A stretch of DNA of 64,000 nucleotides from Sediminibacterium roseum (GCF_009939005.1 NZ_JAACJS010000015.1:1242325-1306324), one strand, 5' to 3'. Shown: positions 53,261-62,830, counted from the first letter of the stretch. Numbers and translations are program-made. Notes: generated by a model from the sequence alone, not told the origin.

Positions 53261-55750
53261 CTATTCCTCTGTGTAAACCCGTTTCACCCGTTGACTGATG
53301 CCGGTCATGATCTCGTATGAAATGGTTCCCGCTCTTTTTGCCACTTCCCACACAGGCAGGTGTTTCCCGAATATTTCCACTTCGTCGCCTTCCTTCACAT
53401 CGGCAATACCGGTTACATCGATCATGGTCATATCCATACAAACATTGCCGATCACCGGTGCCAGCGTTCCTTTCACATACATGCACCCTTTGCCATTTCC
53501 AAATGCACGGCCAAAACCATCTGCATAACCAATGCGAACAGTGGCTATGGTACTGTTGCGGAGAACAACGCCTTTGCGGCCGTATCCAACCGTATCGCCC
53601 GCTTTTATGTTGCGGAGCTGCGCAATGGTAGACTTCAACGTGGCAACCGTTTGAAGAGAGAGGCCGTTGCCGTCTGCACTGTCAACACCATACAACCCGA
53701 TGCCCAACCTTACCATATCGTATTGAAACTGCGGCCACCTGAAAATGGCGGCCGAGTTGGCAATGTGCCTGGTAAAAGAATAGCCGAGCGACGCTTCCAT
53801 GTCTTTGCAGGCTTCGTTGAACAGCAATGCCTGTTGTTCGGTAAAACCATCGTGCATGGCGTCTTCGCTGGCCACCAAATGACTGAACACGGTTTTTACT
53901 GCCATCGTATGGTCTTTCCGGATCGCCATACCCAGGGCCCGCGCCTCAGCAACCTCGAAACCAAGCCTGTTCATCCCGGTATTGAATTTGATATGCACCG
54001 GGAACTGCTGGATGCCCTGCTGTTTCAGGTATTGATCGAATGCGTGGTAAATAGGGAAAGAATAAATCTCGGGTTCAAGGCCATAGGTCACCAATGTATC
54101 GAAAGTGGCCGAGTCGGCATTCATCACCATCACCGGTAAGCTGATGCCTGCTTTGCGTAGCTCCACGCCTTCGTCTGCATAAGCCACTGCCAGGTATTCA
54201 ACCTTGTGAAACTGCAGCACCCGCGCCACTTCTGCGCTCCCGCTGCCATAGCTGAAGGCCTTTACCATGGCCATGAGCCTGGTGGCAGGATTTAAATGCT
54301 TCTGGTATTCTTTCAGGTTGTGGATCATCGCAGAGAGATTGATCTCCATCACCGTTTGGTGAACTTTCTGTTCGAGCCATGCAGAAATGCGTTCAAACTC
54401 AAAAATGCGCGCACCCTTCAGCAAAATATATTCGTCTTTGAACTGCTGCGTTCCTGCATGTTGCAGAAAATCATTTGTTGAATGGTAAAAAGAAGTTTGC
54501 AGGGCTTCAATTCCCGTAAACAATTCCCTGTGTTGCGAGATGGCGGGGCCGATACCGATCAACCTCCGGATGCCGCGCACCGCAAGTTGCGCAGCAATAT
54601 CGCGGTACAACGCCTCCTCGTATTGGCCAGACTGGAGAATATCAGAAAGGATCAACGTTGTTTTTTCTTTTCCTGCCTGTTGCTGCAAATAATCGATCGC
54701 AAGATCGAGTGATGAAAGGTCGTTGCTGTAACTGTCGTTCAGCAGGTACGAATTGTTGATCGCCTTCTTCAGCTGCATCCGCATCTCAACAGGCTCCAGC
54801 ATTTGCATCCGGTCGCGGATGATGGCTTCGGGATAGTTCAGCTGCAGCAGAACACACCAGCAGGTAATCGCATTGTCTATCGAAATACGATCGGTGAAAG
54901 GAACGGTGATGGTTGTATCGTTGCCATTGCATTCCGCTGTGATGATGGTTTGCCCTTCATGCTTCACTTCCGATAAGATCTTAAGATCGGCATCCTGCTC
55001 CCTGCTCCAGGAAAAAAAATGTTTTGTATTGGGGAACAGCGCTTTGTCGGCCGCTTCCGGAGACAAAAACCGGTGCAGGCTTTCTTTTCCAAAAACAACC
55101 GTGGCGGCATTGGCAAAAAGCAGGGCTTTTTCAACGGCCTTTGCATGTTCGCTCTCAAAACCTTCGCTGTGTGCATCGCCTATATTCGTGAGTACGCCTG
55201 TGGTAGGCTGTATTACCTGCGCCAGGTGCTTCATTTCTCCCGTGGTAGAAATACCAGCTTCAAAAATACCGAGCGTATGGTGCGCATTCATCTGCCACAC
55301 ACTCAGTGGCACGCCCAGTTGCGAATTGTAGCTTCTCGGGCTGCGGACAATTGAAAAATCTTTTTGCAGCAATTGGTTCAACCATTCTTTCACGATGGTC
55401 TTCCCGTTGCTTCCCGTGATGCCGATCACAGGGATATTGAATTGCGAACGATGGTGCGCGGCCAGATCCTGGAGCGCAGCAACCACATCCGGCACTTCCA
55501 AAAAATTGGCGCCGGGGTATGCATTGCCGTTGAAGGCTTTGTTTACAACAAAATTGCGCACACCACGCTCATACACTTCTTTGATGAACTGGTGCCCATC
55601 CCTGCGCGGTCCACTGATGGCAAAAAAAAGCGACGTGGTTGGAAAAACGATCTTGCGGCTGTCGATCAGCAAATGTTCAATGGTAGCATCGCAGGCAATG
55701 GTGGCATGGGCCCTGGTAATGGTTGCGATATCTTGAATTGTGTACGCCAA
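53261..55750 (-). CDS. murF-alr: Fused UDP-MurNAc-tripeptide:D-Ala-D-Ala ligase and alanine racemase
   Basis: This 829-residue bifunctional enzyme makes D-Ala and builds the UDP-MurNAc-pentapeptide in peptidoglycan synthesis. Residues 1 to about 455 are MurF-like with P-loop GITGSNGKTIVKEWLNQ near 110, and central FEAGISTTGEM and LLNDSYSNDLSSL. From about 460 the alanine racemase domain begins (VMEINLSAMIHNLKEY), with its PLP Lys in MAMVKAFSYGSGSAE near 490 and DMVRLGIGLYGVDSADG near 680. The same fusion is seen in other Bacteroidota. It follows terC by 8 bases and probably lies in its transcript. Confidence 0.95.
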   Translation of the reverse strand: MAYTIQDIATITRAHATIACDATIEHLLIDSRKIVFPTTSLFFAISGPRRDGHQFIKEVYERGVRNFVVNKAFNGNAYPGANFLEVPDVVAALQDLAAHHRSQFNIPVIGITGSNGKTIVKEWLNQLLQKDFSIVRSPRSYNSQLGVPLSVWQMNAHHTLGIFEAGISTTGEMKHLAQVIQPTTGVLTNIGDAHSEGFESEHAKAVEKALLFANAATVVFGKESLHRFLSPEAADKALFPNTKHFFSWSREQDADLKILSEVKHEGQTIITAECNGNDTTITVPFTDRISIDNAITCWCVLLQLNYPEAIIRDRMQMLEPVEMRMQLKKAINNSYLLNDSYSNDLSSLDLAIDYLQQQAGKEKTTLILSDILQSGQYEEALYRDIAAQLAVRGIRRLIGIGPAISQHRELFTGIEALQTSFYHSTNDFLQHAGTQQFKDEYILLKGARIFEFERISAWLEQKVHQTVMEINLSAMIHNLKEYQKHLNPATRLMAMVKAFSYGSGSAEVARVLQFHKVEYLAVAYADEGVELRKAGISLPVMVMNADSATFDTLVTYGLEPEIYSFPIYHAFDQYLKQQGIQQFPVHIKFNTGMNRLGFEVAEARALGMAIRKDHTMAVKTVFSHLVASEDAMHDGFTEQQALLFNEACKDMEASLGYSFTRHIANSAAIFRWPQFQYDMVRLGIGLYGVDSADGNGLSLQTVATLKSTIAQLRNIKAGDTVGYGRKGVVLRNSTIATVRIGYADGFGRAFGNGKGCMYVKGTLAPVIGNVCMDMTMIDVTGIADVKEGDEVEIFGKHLPVWEVAKRAGTISYEIMTGISQRVKRVYTEE

Positions 55751-55758
55751 CGTTACTG

Positions 55759-56784
55759 TTAAACAGCATCGTTGCCCGCATCCTGCCCGCGCAACGCCTG
55801 TTTTTTATTGTGGTTGATGGAATAAAGGATCGAGCCGGAGATACAGACAAGGATCACGCCGAGCGACAGGAACACCTGCGTGGTCTTGCTCAGCCATTCG
55901 TTGATGTAATGTTCCGCAAGCATTTTTGCACCGATGAAAATAAGGACAATGGCTATACCCTGCTGCAGGTAATCAAATTTCGAAACCGCGCTTCTCAACA
56001 GGAAAAACAGGGAGCGCAACCCAAGCACCGCAAAAATATTCGACGTATAGATCACCAACGGATCCTTGGAAATACCCATCACCGCGGGGATGGAATCGAG
56101 CGCAAACACAAGATCGATGGCGGCAAGCAATATCACCACTACAAAAAGGGAAGTATAAAAACGTTTCCCGTTTTCGCGCACCACGTATTTGCCGTCGCCG
56201 TCGTGGTTTACGAGCGGCAATATCTTTTTCATAAAACGGTAGATCTTTGAATCGTGCGGGTCAAATTCCTCATCATCGTTAGAGGTGAACATTTTAAAAC
56301 CGGTATACAAAAGGAACACCCCGAAAATGTAAAGTATCCACGAAAACTTCGCCACCAGCGCCACACCCACCGTGATGAATAGTACGCGGAACACGATCGC
56401 CATCAGGATGCCAACAAGCAGCACACGCGGGTAATGCTTTTCTTTTACATTGAAGGATGAAAAGATGAGTATGAAAACAAAAATATTGTCGATGCTAAGG
56501 CTCCACTCCATCAGGTACGCGCTCAAAAATTCAAACGCAAAATGCGCGCCCTTTACGGGTGGCGCATCGGGTGCAATGGGCGATGCCTCGGCCGCAAGCG
56601 CGGGGCCCTCTATCCACATAAATACAAAGAACACAAGGGCCAGTGCCACCCAGAACAAGGTTTGGTAAAGGGCCTGTTTGATCGTGATTGTTTTTCCTTT
56701 CTTGCTCAGAAGGCCCAGGTCGAATGCCAACGCCAATACAAGTACAGCTCCAAAAACGAGGTAGACGACGGTGTGTGTTGACAT
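55759..56784 (-). CDS. TerC/Alx family membrane protein
   Basis: This 341-residue membrane protein has about nine hydrophobic segments, and the motifs AYLMEWSLSIDNIFVFILI near residue 95 and LLAAIDLVFALDSIPAVMGIS near 220 match the TerC family, which contains conserved acidic residues within the membrane. TerC homologues relate to tellurite resistance and, in Alx and related proteins, to manganese export. Which metal or role applies here is not clear. gldF-gldG lie upstream and murF-alr downstream, suggesting a minus-strand transcription unit. Confidence 0.88.
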   Translation of the reverse strand: MSTHTVVYLVFGAVLVLALAFDLGLLSKKGKTITIKQALYQTLFWVALALVFFVFMWIEGPALAAEASPIAPDAPPVKGAHFAFEFLSAYLMEWSLSIDNIFVFILIFSSFNVKEKHYPRVLLVGILMAIVFRVLFITVGVALVAKFSWILYIFGVFLLYTGFKMFTSNDDEEFDPHDSKIYRFMKKILPLVNHDGDGKYVVRENGKRFYTSLFVVVILLAAIDLVFALDSIPAVMGISKDPLVIYTSNIFAVLGLRSLFFLLRSAVSKFDYLQQGIAIVLIFIGAKMLAEHYINEWLSKTTQVFLSLGVILVCISGSILYSINHNKKQALRGQDAGNDAV

Positions 56785-56864
56785 GCGCAGGAAAAATTTG
56801 AGCTATAAAGTTAATCACAGATCGGCATGATCGTGAAAATGATTTCAACTGCCGGCGTTCGATC

Positions 56865-56908
56865 TGCCGTTTACACCGCTTTGTTCAAACCGCTCCACGT
56901 AAACGGCA
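56865..56908. repeat. Hairpin between gldG and terC
   Basis: TGCCGTTTAC (56865-56874) is complementary to GTAAACGGCA (56899-56908) with 24 bases between. No T-run follows on the minus strand, so it looks less like a terminator than like an RNA fold between gldG and terC. Confidence 0.4.
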
Positions 56909-56928
56909 GCATTAAAAACCGTGCCTGG

Positions 56929-58680
56929 TCAGGCATGGTACTTTCTTTTTCGTACCCATTGAAAGATAACACCGGCCAAAACAACGATTAGGATCGGCAG
57001 AACGATATTGATCAGCTGCCAGGTGGTTCTTTGTTCTTCCACTTTTGCCTTGTCGAGCAAACGCAATACAAAATCTTTGTTGCGGCTCTCGAAGAGGTTG
57101 TTCGTGTTAACGAGGTAATCAACCGAATTCAGTAAAAACTCTCGGTTGGCAAAACGGTAATTCTCTCCTGCAATGGTTCCCATCGGCTGCGGGCCCGCTG
57201 TGGTGCTTACCATGTTGGTTACGATATCGCCATCCGATACCACGATTTGTTTTGATTCTTTTACCGCGGTTCCGAGGTAGGGCCTTCCCGTTACACGCTG
57301 CACAGAATCCAATACCTGTTGGCTGATCCTGTTGCTGAACAAAGACCTGAACTTCCCTTCCAGCAACACGGCAACAGGAAGGTAACTTTTGTTGAATTCG
57401 TTGAAATCGTTTTCATCCTTCACGCTGTTCAGCGAAACGATGGCGGGTGAGCTGATGCGGCGGCTGTTTGTGTCTGTGGCCAGCAAAACGGTTTTGGTAA
57501 TGCCTGGCGCTTTTACGGTGTCTATGCTCGACGGGAAAATGGGCAATACGCGGTCCAGGTTTTTTGTAATGGGGTTATTGCTGTGTGTCGACAAGAACGG
57601 GTAATAGGGCCACGGTACCCTTCTGAAGGTTGGCTCGCCATTCGGGTTTTGGCCGATAACGATCGGGATCTTGGAGCAGTTCAGGTCCTGCACCAGGTCT
57701 GGATTAATGCGTATGCCGTATTTGAAAAGAAGATCGTCCAGTTCAAGCCCGCGGTCGTATGCCGTATATTCTGCCTGGCTGCGCATAAGGCTATCGAGCT
57801 CTGCGTGCAGTTTATCTATGAACCAGATGATACGGCCGCCGTTCATTACATATTGATCGAGCTTGAGCTTGTCTTCATCTGTAAACGGCAGTGTTGGTTT
57901 TACGATGAGCAATGCATTGATCGAATCTGCATTGGGGTAGGTTGTTTTAAGATCGATCACACCGAGCCGGTACTCGTTGCGCAGGCTTTCGCCCAGGTCA
58001 TATACTTTGTGGTCTGTGGCCTCGCCGTTGCCTACGGCATAGGCGATCACAGGAACATGTTTGCGCGTGAGTTTATCGATCGCATCTGCAAATTTGAATT
58101 CGAGCAGCGCTTCGGCGGCATTGCGTGTGGCTTCTACATCTTCCTGCTGGTTGTCGCTGATCACATCAAACTGTTTGTAGATCCTGCGGCTGCTGCGCAG
58201 GTCCACAGCAATCGGTTTCTGATTGGCGCGGAAACTGACGAGCGCCGATGGGATGATCAACTGGTTGGTCTCTTTTTCCGATTTTGATGAAACCGTTTCG
58301 TTTCTTTCAAACACAACACCCAGGCGCGCAAGCTTGTTGTAGAACATCACTTTTGCCGAATCGTCTTTGATGTCTTCTCCCGGCTTCTCAAACACAACCT
58401 GGATGTGGTTGCCCGACAAGGATTTGAACTCGTCCAGCAGGTCCTTTGTTGCAATGCTGAGTTTTTTATAATCCGCGGGGAGTTCTCCCGTTAAAAAAAC
58501 CTGGATCGTGATGGTGCTGTCTATGTCCTGTAACAGTGTTTTTGTTGAGGAAGTAAGACTGTATCTTTTTTCGGCGGTAAGGTCAACCCGGTAAAAGAAG
58601 AGCGTAGAAAGATAAACCACCGCGATAAACAATGCGGTCAGCACCCATATACCATATTTATGTTTCAGGATCTTCTGCAT
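56929..58680 (-). CDS. gldG: Gliding-motility-associated ABC component GldG
   Basis: This 583-residue protein has an N-terminal membrane segment (IWVLTALFIAVVYLSTLFF) followed by GldG/ABC-accessory family features: VDLTAEKRYSLTSSTKTLL near residue 31, VDLRSSRRIYKQFDVI-like region near 160, the GRIIWFIDKLHAELDS motif near 275, and a C-terminal membrane segment (LPILIVVLAGVIFQWV). GldF and GldG form an inner-membrane ABC transporter needed for gliding in Flavobacterium. The ATPase gldA is not adjacent. It lies 5 bases downstream of gldF. Confidence 0.9.
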   Translation of the reverse strand: MQKILKHKYGIWVLTALFIAVVYLSTLFFYRVDLTAEKRYSLTSSTKTLLQDIDSTITIQVFLTGELPADYKKLSIATKDLLDEFKSLSGNHIQVVFEKPGEDIKDDSAKVMFYNKLARLGVVFERNETVSSKSEKETNQLIIPSALVSFRANQKPIAVDLRSSRRIYKQFDVISDNQQEDVEATRNAAEALLEFKFADAIDKLTRKHVPVIAYAVGNGEATDHKVYDLGESLRNEYRLGVIDLKTTYPNADSINALLIVKPTLPFTDEDKLKLDQYVMNGGRIIWFIDKLHAELDSLMRSQAEYTAYDRGLELDDLLFKYGIRINPDLVQDLNCSKIPIVIGQNPNGEPTFRRVPWPYYPFLSTHSNNPITKNLDRVLPIFPSSIDTVKAPGITKTVLLATDTNSRRISSPAIVSLNSVKDENDFNEFNKSYLPVAVLLEGKFRSLFSNRISQQVLDSVQRVTGRPYLGTAVKESKQIVVSDGDIVTNMVSTTAGPQPMGTIAGENYRFANREFLLNSVDYLVNTNNLFESRNKDFVLRLLDKAKVEEQRTTWQLINIVLPILIVVLAGVIFQWVRKRKYHA

Positions 58681-58685
58681 GAATG

Positions 58686-59408
58686 CTACCGTTTGTTGAG
58701 GTTTCGCTGGGTGATGTAGAGGAATAAAAAGATGATGCCGAGGAAATAGATCACGTCTCTGGTATCAACCACACCGCGACTGATGCTACGGTAGTGAAAA
58801 TTGATACCGAGCATTTCTATATAATAATCCATACCGGCATTGAACACGGGAAGTTTGCTGATCGCGTCAAAGCCATTGTACAGCAGGAAACAAACAAATG
58901 CCCCGGTGATGAATGCAACAACAGTGTTGCTGGTAAAGCTGCTTGCACAGATACCGATGGCGGTGAACACGGCGCCCAAAAACACGAGGCCGATGTAGCT
59001 GCCGAGTGCGCCGCCCACGTCGATCCCGCCGGTAACGCTGAGCGCCTGTATAGATATCGCGTAAACAATCGTGGGTACCAGTGCCGTTATTACGATCACC
59101 AGCGCACCAAAAAATTTGCCCCATACGATCTGCGATGCGGTGAGCGGCATTGTTTTGAGCAGTTCAAATGTGCCTGCCTTGTATTCATCTGCAATACTGC
59201 GCATGGTAATGGTGGGTACGAGAAACAACAGGATCCACGGAGCGAGTTTGAAAAAGCTTTCGAGGGAGGCATAGCCAAAATCGAGGATACTTGTGTCAGG
59301 AAAAACAAAAAGGAAGAGTCCGTTGAGAAGCAAGAAAACAACCAGGGCAATGTACCCGGTAAGGCTGCTGAAAAACTGTTGCCATTCTTTTTTGCAGATC
59401 ATCCACAT
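58686..59408 (-). CDS. gldF: Gliding-motility-associated ABC permease GldF
   Basis: This 240-residue permease has six membrane segments, beginning GYIALVVFLLLNGLFLFVFP, followed by MRSIADEYKAGTFELLKTMPLT, a motif shared with ABC-2 permeases that link to an ATPase. It matches GldF in length and arrangement, with gldG immediately downstream. It probably forms the channel of the GldAFG transporter. A second start codon (59402, MICKKEW) is possible. No gldA lies in the window. Confidence 0.9.
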   Translation of the reverse strand: MWMICKKEWQQFFSSLTGYIALVVFLLLNGLFLFVFPDTSILDFGYASLESFFKLAPWILLFLVPTITMRSIADEYKAGTFELLKTMPLTASQIVWGKFFGALVIVITALVPTIVYAISIQALSVTGGIDVGGALGSYIGLVFLGAVFTAIGICASSFTSNTVVAFITGAFVCFLLYNGFDAISKLPVFNAGMDYYIEMLGINFHYRSISRGVVDTRDVIYFLGIIFLFLYITQRNLNKR

Positions 59409-59514
59409 GTCTTCAAAACTAAATCTTATTAACCAATCGCCCTAAACCGTGGAATATTTTGAATGCACTTTATGGATTTACTCACATTTGGCATCTCAGT
59501 TTAAAACCAGCCCA

Positions 59515-60017
59515 ATGAAATTGAAACTCACATTGCTCGCTTTTTGCCTGCTCGGGATCGGCATATTCAGCCAGGCGCAGGATGCAAAGACCGCGCCCTC
59601 GAAACCAAAGTTCAGAGCGCCAAAAGATGCCCCGCGCGACCAGGATGGCAACCTTCTTCCGCCACCACCGCCGCCCAAGTAGACCTCAAACATTTCAAAG
59701 CGCCGAAGGGAGGTGCCGTTGATAAGAACGGCAATTTCGTGGACCCGCCGCCACCGCCACCACAGGCAAAACCACCTGCGAAAGCAGAAGAAGAATTTGA
59801 CAAGTACGGCAACCCCGTTCCTCCGCCACCGCCGCCACCGGCTGCAGGCAGGACCGGCATTAAGTTCAGGGCGCCAAAAGGAGCACCGCGCGACAAAGAC
59901 GGGAACCTGCTTCCACCACCGCCACCGCCGGTTGAGAAGCGTGGCGGCCACACAACCACTTCAAAGGAAAAACCCGTTAACGCCAACACTCCGCCGCAGC
60001 ACGATGAGCGCAGTTAA
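59515..60017 (+). pseudogene. Secreted proline-rich repeat protein, interrupted by a frameshift
   Basis: The start is an ATG at 59515 (MKLKLTLLAF). A signal peptide ends near SQAQD. The first reading frame then runs through FRAPKDAPRDQDGNLLPPPPPPK to a stop at 59680-59682. The next frame (-1) continues with the same style: FKAPKGGAVDKNGNFVDPPPPPPQ, EEFDKYGNPVPPPPPPP, and FRAPKGAPRDKDGNLLPPPPPP, to a stop at 60015-60017. Four units share the theme F-[RK]-A-P-K ... D-x-x-G-N-x-x-P6-7. The break lies in a run of CCG/CCA/CCC codons, where length change or sequencing error is likely. Possible explanations are an indel, phase variation, or programmed frameshifting. Function is unknown; it sits divergent from gldF. 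Confidence 0.6.
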
Positions 60018-60024
60018 CAGATCG

Positions 60025-60098
60025 CTGAACGGGATAACCTTTTTTAGGTTTTGGATACCAACCATTTTTCTCATGTGCATATAGGTTATCCCGTTCAG
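60025..60098. repeat. 16-base perfect inverted repeat with a 42-base spacer
   Basis: CTGAACGGGATAACCT (60025-60040) has its exact complement at 60083-60098. The first arm is followed by TTTTT. It lies between the proline-rich gene and the iscA terminator. Confidence 0.75.
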
Positions 60099-60103
60099 TC
60101 CAT

Positions 60104-60136
60104 AAAAAAAGCCGGATCATTGATCCGGCTTTTTTT
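60104..60136. terminator. Bidirectional terminator downstream of iscA
   Basis: A 15-base-pair stem (AAAAAAAGCCGGATC and its complement) with loop ATT. A- and T-runs on both sides make it functional on both strands. Confidence 0.9.
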
Positions 60137-60157
60137 ATGCTATTCGTTACAAGTATT

Positions 60158-60508
60158 TTATACCGCGAAGCTTTCACCACAACCGCAACTTCTGCTTGCG
60201 TTGGGGTTGTTGAAGTAGAAACCTTTTCCGTTCAACCCATCAGAAAAATCGAGCTCGGTATTAACGAGGTAGAGAAAGCTTTTGAGATCGGTTACTATTT
60301 TAACGCCATTGTCTTCAAACACCTGGTCCATCGGTTTTATCTCGTTGTCGAAATCAAGTTTGTAACTCAAACCCGAGCATCCGCCGCCTACCACGCCCAC
60401 GCGCAGGAAATAAGACGGATCGTTTGCGATACCCGCCTCTTCCATCAGCTGCTGCGCCTTCTTCTTCGCTTTATCGCTTACGTATATGCTGTTTTCTGTT
60501 GCAACCAT
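60158..60508 (-). CDS. iscA: Iron-sulfur cluster assembly protein, HesB/IscA type
   Basis: This 116-residue A-type Fe-S carrier has the three conserved cysteines: one in GGGCSGLSYKLDF near residue 43 and two in SRSCGCGESF at the end. Length and motif order are as in IscA/SufA/ErpA; which of those it resembles most cannot be settled here. It sits in the order iscS, iscU, iscA on the minus strand, so it is part of an ISC-like operon. The 43-base gap to iscU holds a repeat. Confidence 0.93.
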   Translation of the reverse strand: MVATENSIYVSDKAKKKAQQLMEEAGIANDPSYFLRVGVVGGGCSGLSYKLDFDNEIKPMDQVFEDNGVKIVTDLKSFLYLVNTELDFSDGLNGKGFYFNNPNASRSCGCGESFAV

Positions 60509-60551
60509 AATTATAATTAGTAATTAATAATTAGTAATTAGTAATTTTTAA
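60509..60551. repeat. AATTAGTAATTAG-type intergenic repeat
   Basis: A 43-base, A/T-rich run of TAATTAGTAATTA-like words lies between iscU and iscA. The same words form one arm of the inverted pair at 52345-52361. Confidence 0.65.
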
Positions 60552-60968
60552 TTAGTGAATGCGTTCTTCGAACACGAGTTCTTCCAAACCGTTTTTCTTC
60601 CTGTAGTCGTTGATCGCAGATTTGATCGCGTCTTCTGCCAGTACCGAGCAGTGGATCTTAACGGGTGGGAGGTTGAGTTCTTCCACGAGGTCCATGTTAT
60701 CGATCTGTACAGCCTGGTCAACGGTTTTGCCTTTTAACCATTCTGTAGCGAGTGAAGAAGATGCGATGGCGGATCCGCAGCCGAAGGTTTTGAATTTTGC
60801 ATCGGTGATCACGCCGGTAGCGTCGTCCACTTCGATCTGCAGGCGCATTACATCACCGCACTCAGGTGCGCCAACAAGGCCTGTTCCAACATTTTTCTTT
60901 GCCTTATCCAACGTACCAACGTTCTTCGGGTTATTATAGTGGTCGATCACTTTTTCTGAGTATGCCAT
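60552..60968 (-). CDS. iscU: Iron-sulfur cluster scaffold protein IscU
   Basis: This 138-residue scaffold protein receives sulfur from IscS and assembles [2Fe-2S] clusters. The three cluster cysteines are in VGAPECGDVMRLQI near residue 35, KTFGCGSAIASSS near 62, and PVKIHCSVLAEDAI near 105, with the conserved Asp of ECGD. It has the usual N-terminus MAYSEKVIDHYNNPKNVG. iscS lies 86 bases upstream and iscA 43 bases downstream. Confidence 0.96.
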   Translation of the reverse strand: MAYSEKVIDHYNNPKNVGTLDKAKKNVGTGLVGAPECGDVMRLQIEVDDATGVITDAKFKTFGCGSAIASSSLATEWLKGKTVDQAVQIDNMDLVEELNLPPVKIHCSVLAEDAIKSAINDYRKKNGLEELVFEERIH

Positions 60969-61054
60969 TTCTTTGTTTTTTCGGTTGAAGTTTTAATTTT
61001 TATCCCCGCCTTCCGGCGGCTACCTTTCCGGGTTTTGTTCCCCTTGGGTTTGTT

Positions 61055-62272
61055 TTAGTGGGCGGCCCATTCGATCTTGTCCATATCCACACCTTCTTTG
61101 AACATCTCCCACAACGGGCTCATTTCCCTTAATTTCAAAACAGTAGTGCTCACCGCGTTGATGGTGTAATCGATCTGTTCTTCGGTGGTAAAACGCCCCA
61201 ACCCAAAACGCAGCGAACTGTGTGCCAGGTCGTCGCCAAGCCCGAGTGCTTTCAGCACGTAACTTGGTTCCAGGGAGGCCGATGTACAGGCAGATCCCGA
61301 AGAGAGCGCGATGTTTTTATTGAAACCCATCAGCAACCCTTCTCCTTCCACGTATTTGAAAGAGATATTGGTTACATGCGGTAAACGGTGTTCGCGGTTA
61401 CCGTTAACGTATGCTTCTTCGAGTTGCATGAGTGCGTTCTCGAGTTTATCGCGGAGTTTGCTGAGGCGCGCGGCATCTTCTGCCATTTCGAGCCTTGCCA
61501 GTTCGCAGGCCTTGCCAAAACCAACGATACCGGGAACATTGAGCGTACCGCTGCGCATGCCTCTTTCGTGGCCGCCGCCGTCCATCTGCGCCGTTACTTT
61601 TACGCGTGGGTTCTTACGGCGCACATACAGCGCACCAATGCCTTTCGGGCCATACATTTTGTGTGCGGTAAAAGCCATGATGTCGATACCGTCTTTGTTC
61701 ACATCAACCGGTATTTTGCCAACGGCCTGAACTGCATCGGAGAAAAACAGGACACCGTGTTTGCGGGCGATGGTGCTGATCTCTTTGATGGGTTGTATCA
61801 CACCGATCTCATTGTTCGCATACATGATGGCGATGAGAATGGTGGTTGGTTTGATGGCAGCTTCCAGTTCTTTCAGGTCGATCAATCCATCTGCCTTTAC
61901 TTCGAGGTAGGTAACCTCGCCGCCGTTGCGTTCGATGTGTTTGCAGGTATCGAGTACTGCTTTGTGCTCTGTGGTGCAGGTGATGATGTGGTTGCCCTTG
62001 CTCGCATACATCTCGTATACGCCTTTGATGCCCAGGTTATCGCCTTCCGTGGCGCCCGAGGTGAAAATGATCTCTTTCGGATCGGCACCAACCAGCTTAG
62101 CCACCTGCTCACGTGCATAATCAACAGCTTCTTCCGCTTCCCAGCCAAAAGGATGGTTGCGGCTCGCTGCATTACCGAAATGTTCGGTAAAATAAGGTAT
62201 CATCGCTTCCAGCACGCGCGGGTCCATCGGCGTGGTGGCATTGTTGTCTAGGTAGATTGGTAATTTCAACAT
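61055..62272 (-). CDS. iscS: Cysteine desulfurase IscS
   Basis: This 405-residue PLP enzyme takes sulfur from cysteine for Fe-S clusters and tRNA thiolation. Motifs are [19 protein letters not shown] at the start, [19 protein letters not shown] near residue 72, the PLP Lys in [18 protein letters not shown] near 205, and the mobile loop with the catalytic Cys in [18 protein letters not shown] near 325. The start ATG at 62272 lies 37 bases after a -7 box. It is the first gene of the iscS-iscU-iscA operon; no iscR regulator gene is visible. Confidence 0.96.
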   Translation of the reverse strand: MLKLPIYLDNNATTPMDPRVLEAMIPYFTEHFGNAASRNHPFGWEAEEAVDYAREQVAKLVGADPKEIIFTSGATEGDNLGIKGVYEMYASKGNHIITCTTEHKAVLDTCKHIERNGGEVTYLEVKADGLIDLKELEAAIKPTTILIAIMYANNEIGVIQPIKEISTIARKHGVLFFSDAVQAVGKIPVDVNKDGIDIMAFTAHKMYGPKGIGALYVRRKNPRVKVTAQMDGGGHERGMRSGTLNVPGIVGFGKACELARLEMAEDAARLSKLRDKLENALMQLEEAYVNGNREHRLPHVTNISFKYVEGEGLLMGFNKNIALSSGSACTSASLEPSYVLKALGLGDDLAHSSLRFGLGRFTTEEQIDYTINAVSTTVLKLREMSPLWEMFKEGVDMDKIEWAAH

Positions 62273-62308
62273 ATCGGTTCCCGAAGGGGTTTATATTCTA
62301 TACTAACA

Positions 62309-62316
62309 CAAAGTTA
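62309..62316 (-). promoter_or_regulatory. Putative -7 box for the isc operon
   Basis: The minus strand reads TAACTTTG, an exact match to TAnnTTTG, 36 bases before the iscS start. No TTG is seen at the expected -33 spacing. Confidence 0.4.
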
Positions 62317-62406
62317 CTGCAATAGGTTGTATAAATTTGACGGATTAATGACTGTTGACCGTGTTTTTCCATAAATCGCAACAGCTATTATTAAAAAATA
62401 TTATAT

Positions 62407-62811
62407 ATGATGAAGGTTGAGCACATCGGTATTGCTGTTAAGACATTCGATACCTCCATTCCGCTGTATGAAAAATTATTAAATACTACGTGTTACAAAA
62501 CGGAAACCGTTGCCTCGGAGCGTGTAAATACGGCATTTTTTCGGCAGGGCGACACAAAGATCGAGTTGCTGGAGAGTACAGACCCGGATGGGGTGATCGC
62601 GAAATTCATTGAAAAAAAGGGGGAAGGCATCCATCACATCGCTTTTGAAGTGGCCGATATCCATGCCGAAATGGAAAGGCTGCGTTCCGAAGGCTTTGTG
62701 CTGCTCAACGAATCGCCCAAAAAAGGGGCCGACAACAAACTCATCTGTTTTGTACACCCGAAAAATACGAATGGTGTTTTGGTGGAGATCTGCCAGGAGA
62801 TCTCGGGGTGA
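62407..62811 (+). CDS. mce: Methylmalonyl-CoA epimerase
   Basis: This 134-residue VOC-fold enzyme interconverts (R)- and (S)-methylmalonyl-CoA in propionate metabolism. Metal-ligand residues are seen in KVEHIGIAVKTFD near residue 5, EGIHHIAFEVAD near 77 and GVLVEICQE at the end. It feeds methylmalonyl-CoA mutase, itself B12-dependent, which fits with the B12-dependent nrdJ; no mutase gene is in the window. It converges on rnc with 19 bases between. Confidence 0.92.
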   Translation: MMKVEHIGIAVKTFDTSIPLYEKLLNTTCYKTETVASERVNTAFFRQGDTKIELLESTDPDGVIAKFIEKKGEGIHHIAFEVADIHAEMERLRSEGFVLLNESPKKGADNKLICFVHPKNTNGVLVEICQEISG

Positions 62812-62830
62812 GCTGCATCACCGGGCGTGC

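Noticed and set aside
53261..55750. Two separate genes, murF and alr
   Set aside because: One frame runs continuously through both domains without stop codon; the fusion is known in Bacteroidota.
59612..59989. Minus-strand glycine-rich frames opposite the proline-rich gene
   Set aside because: The Gly runs are the reverse complement of Pro codons; no start signal or family supports them.
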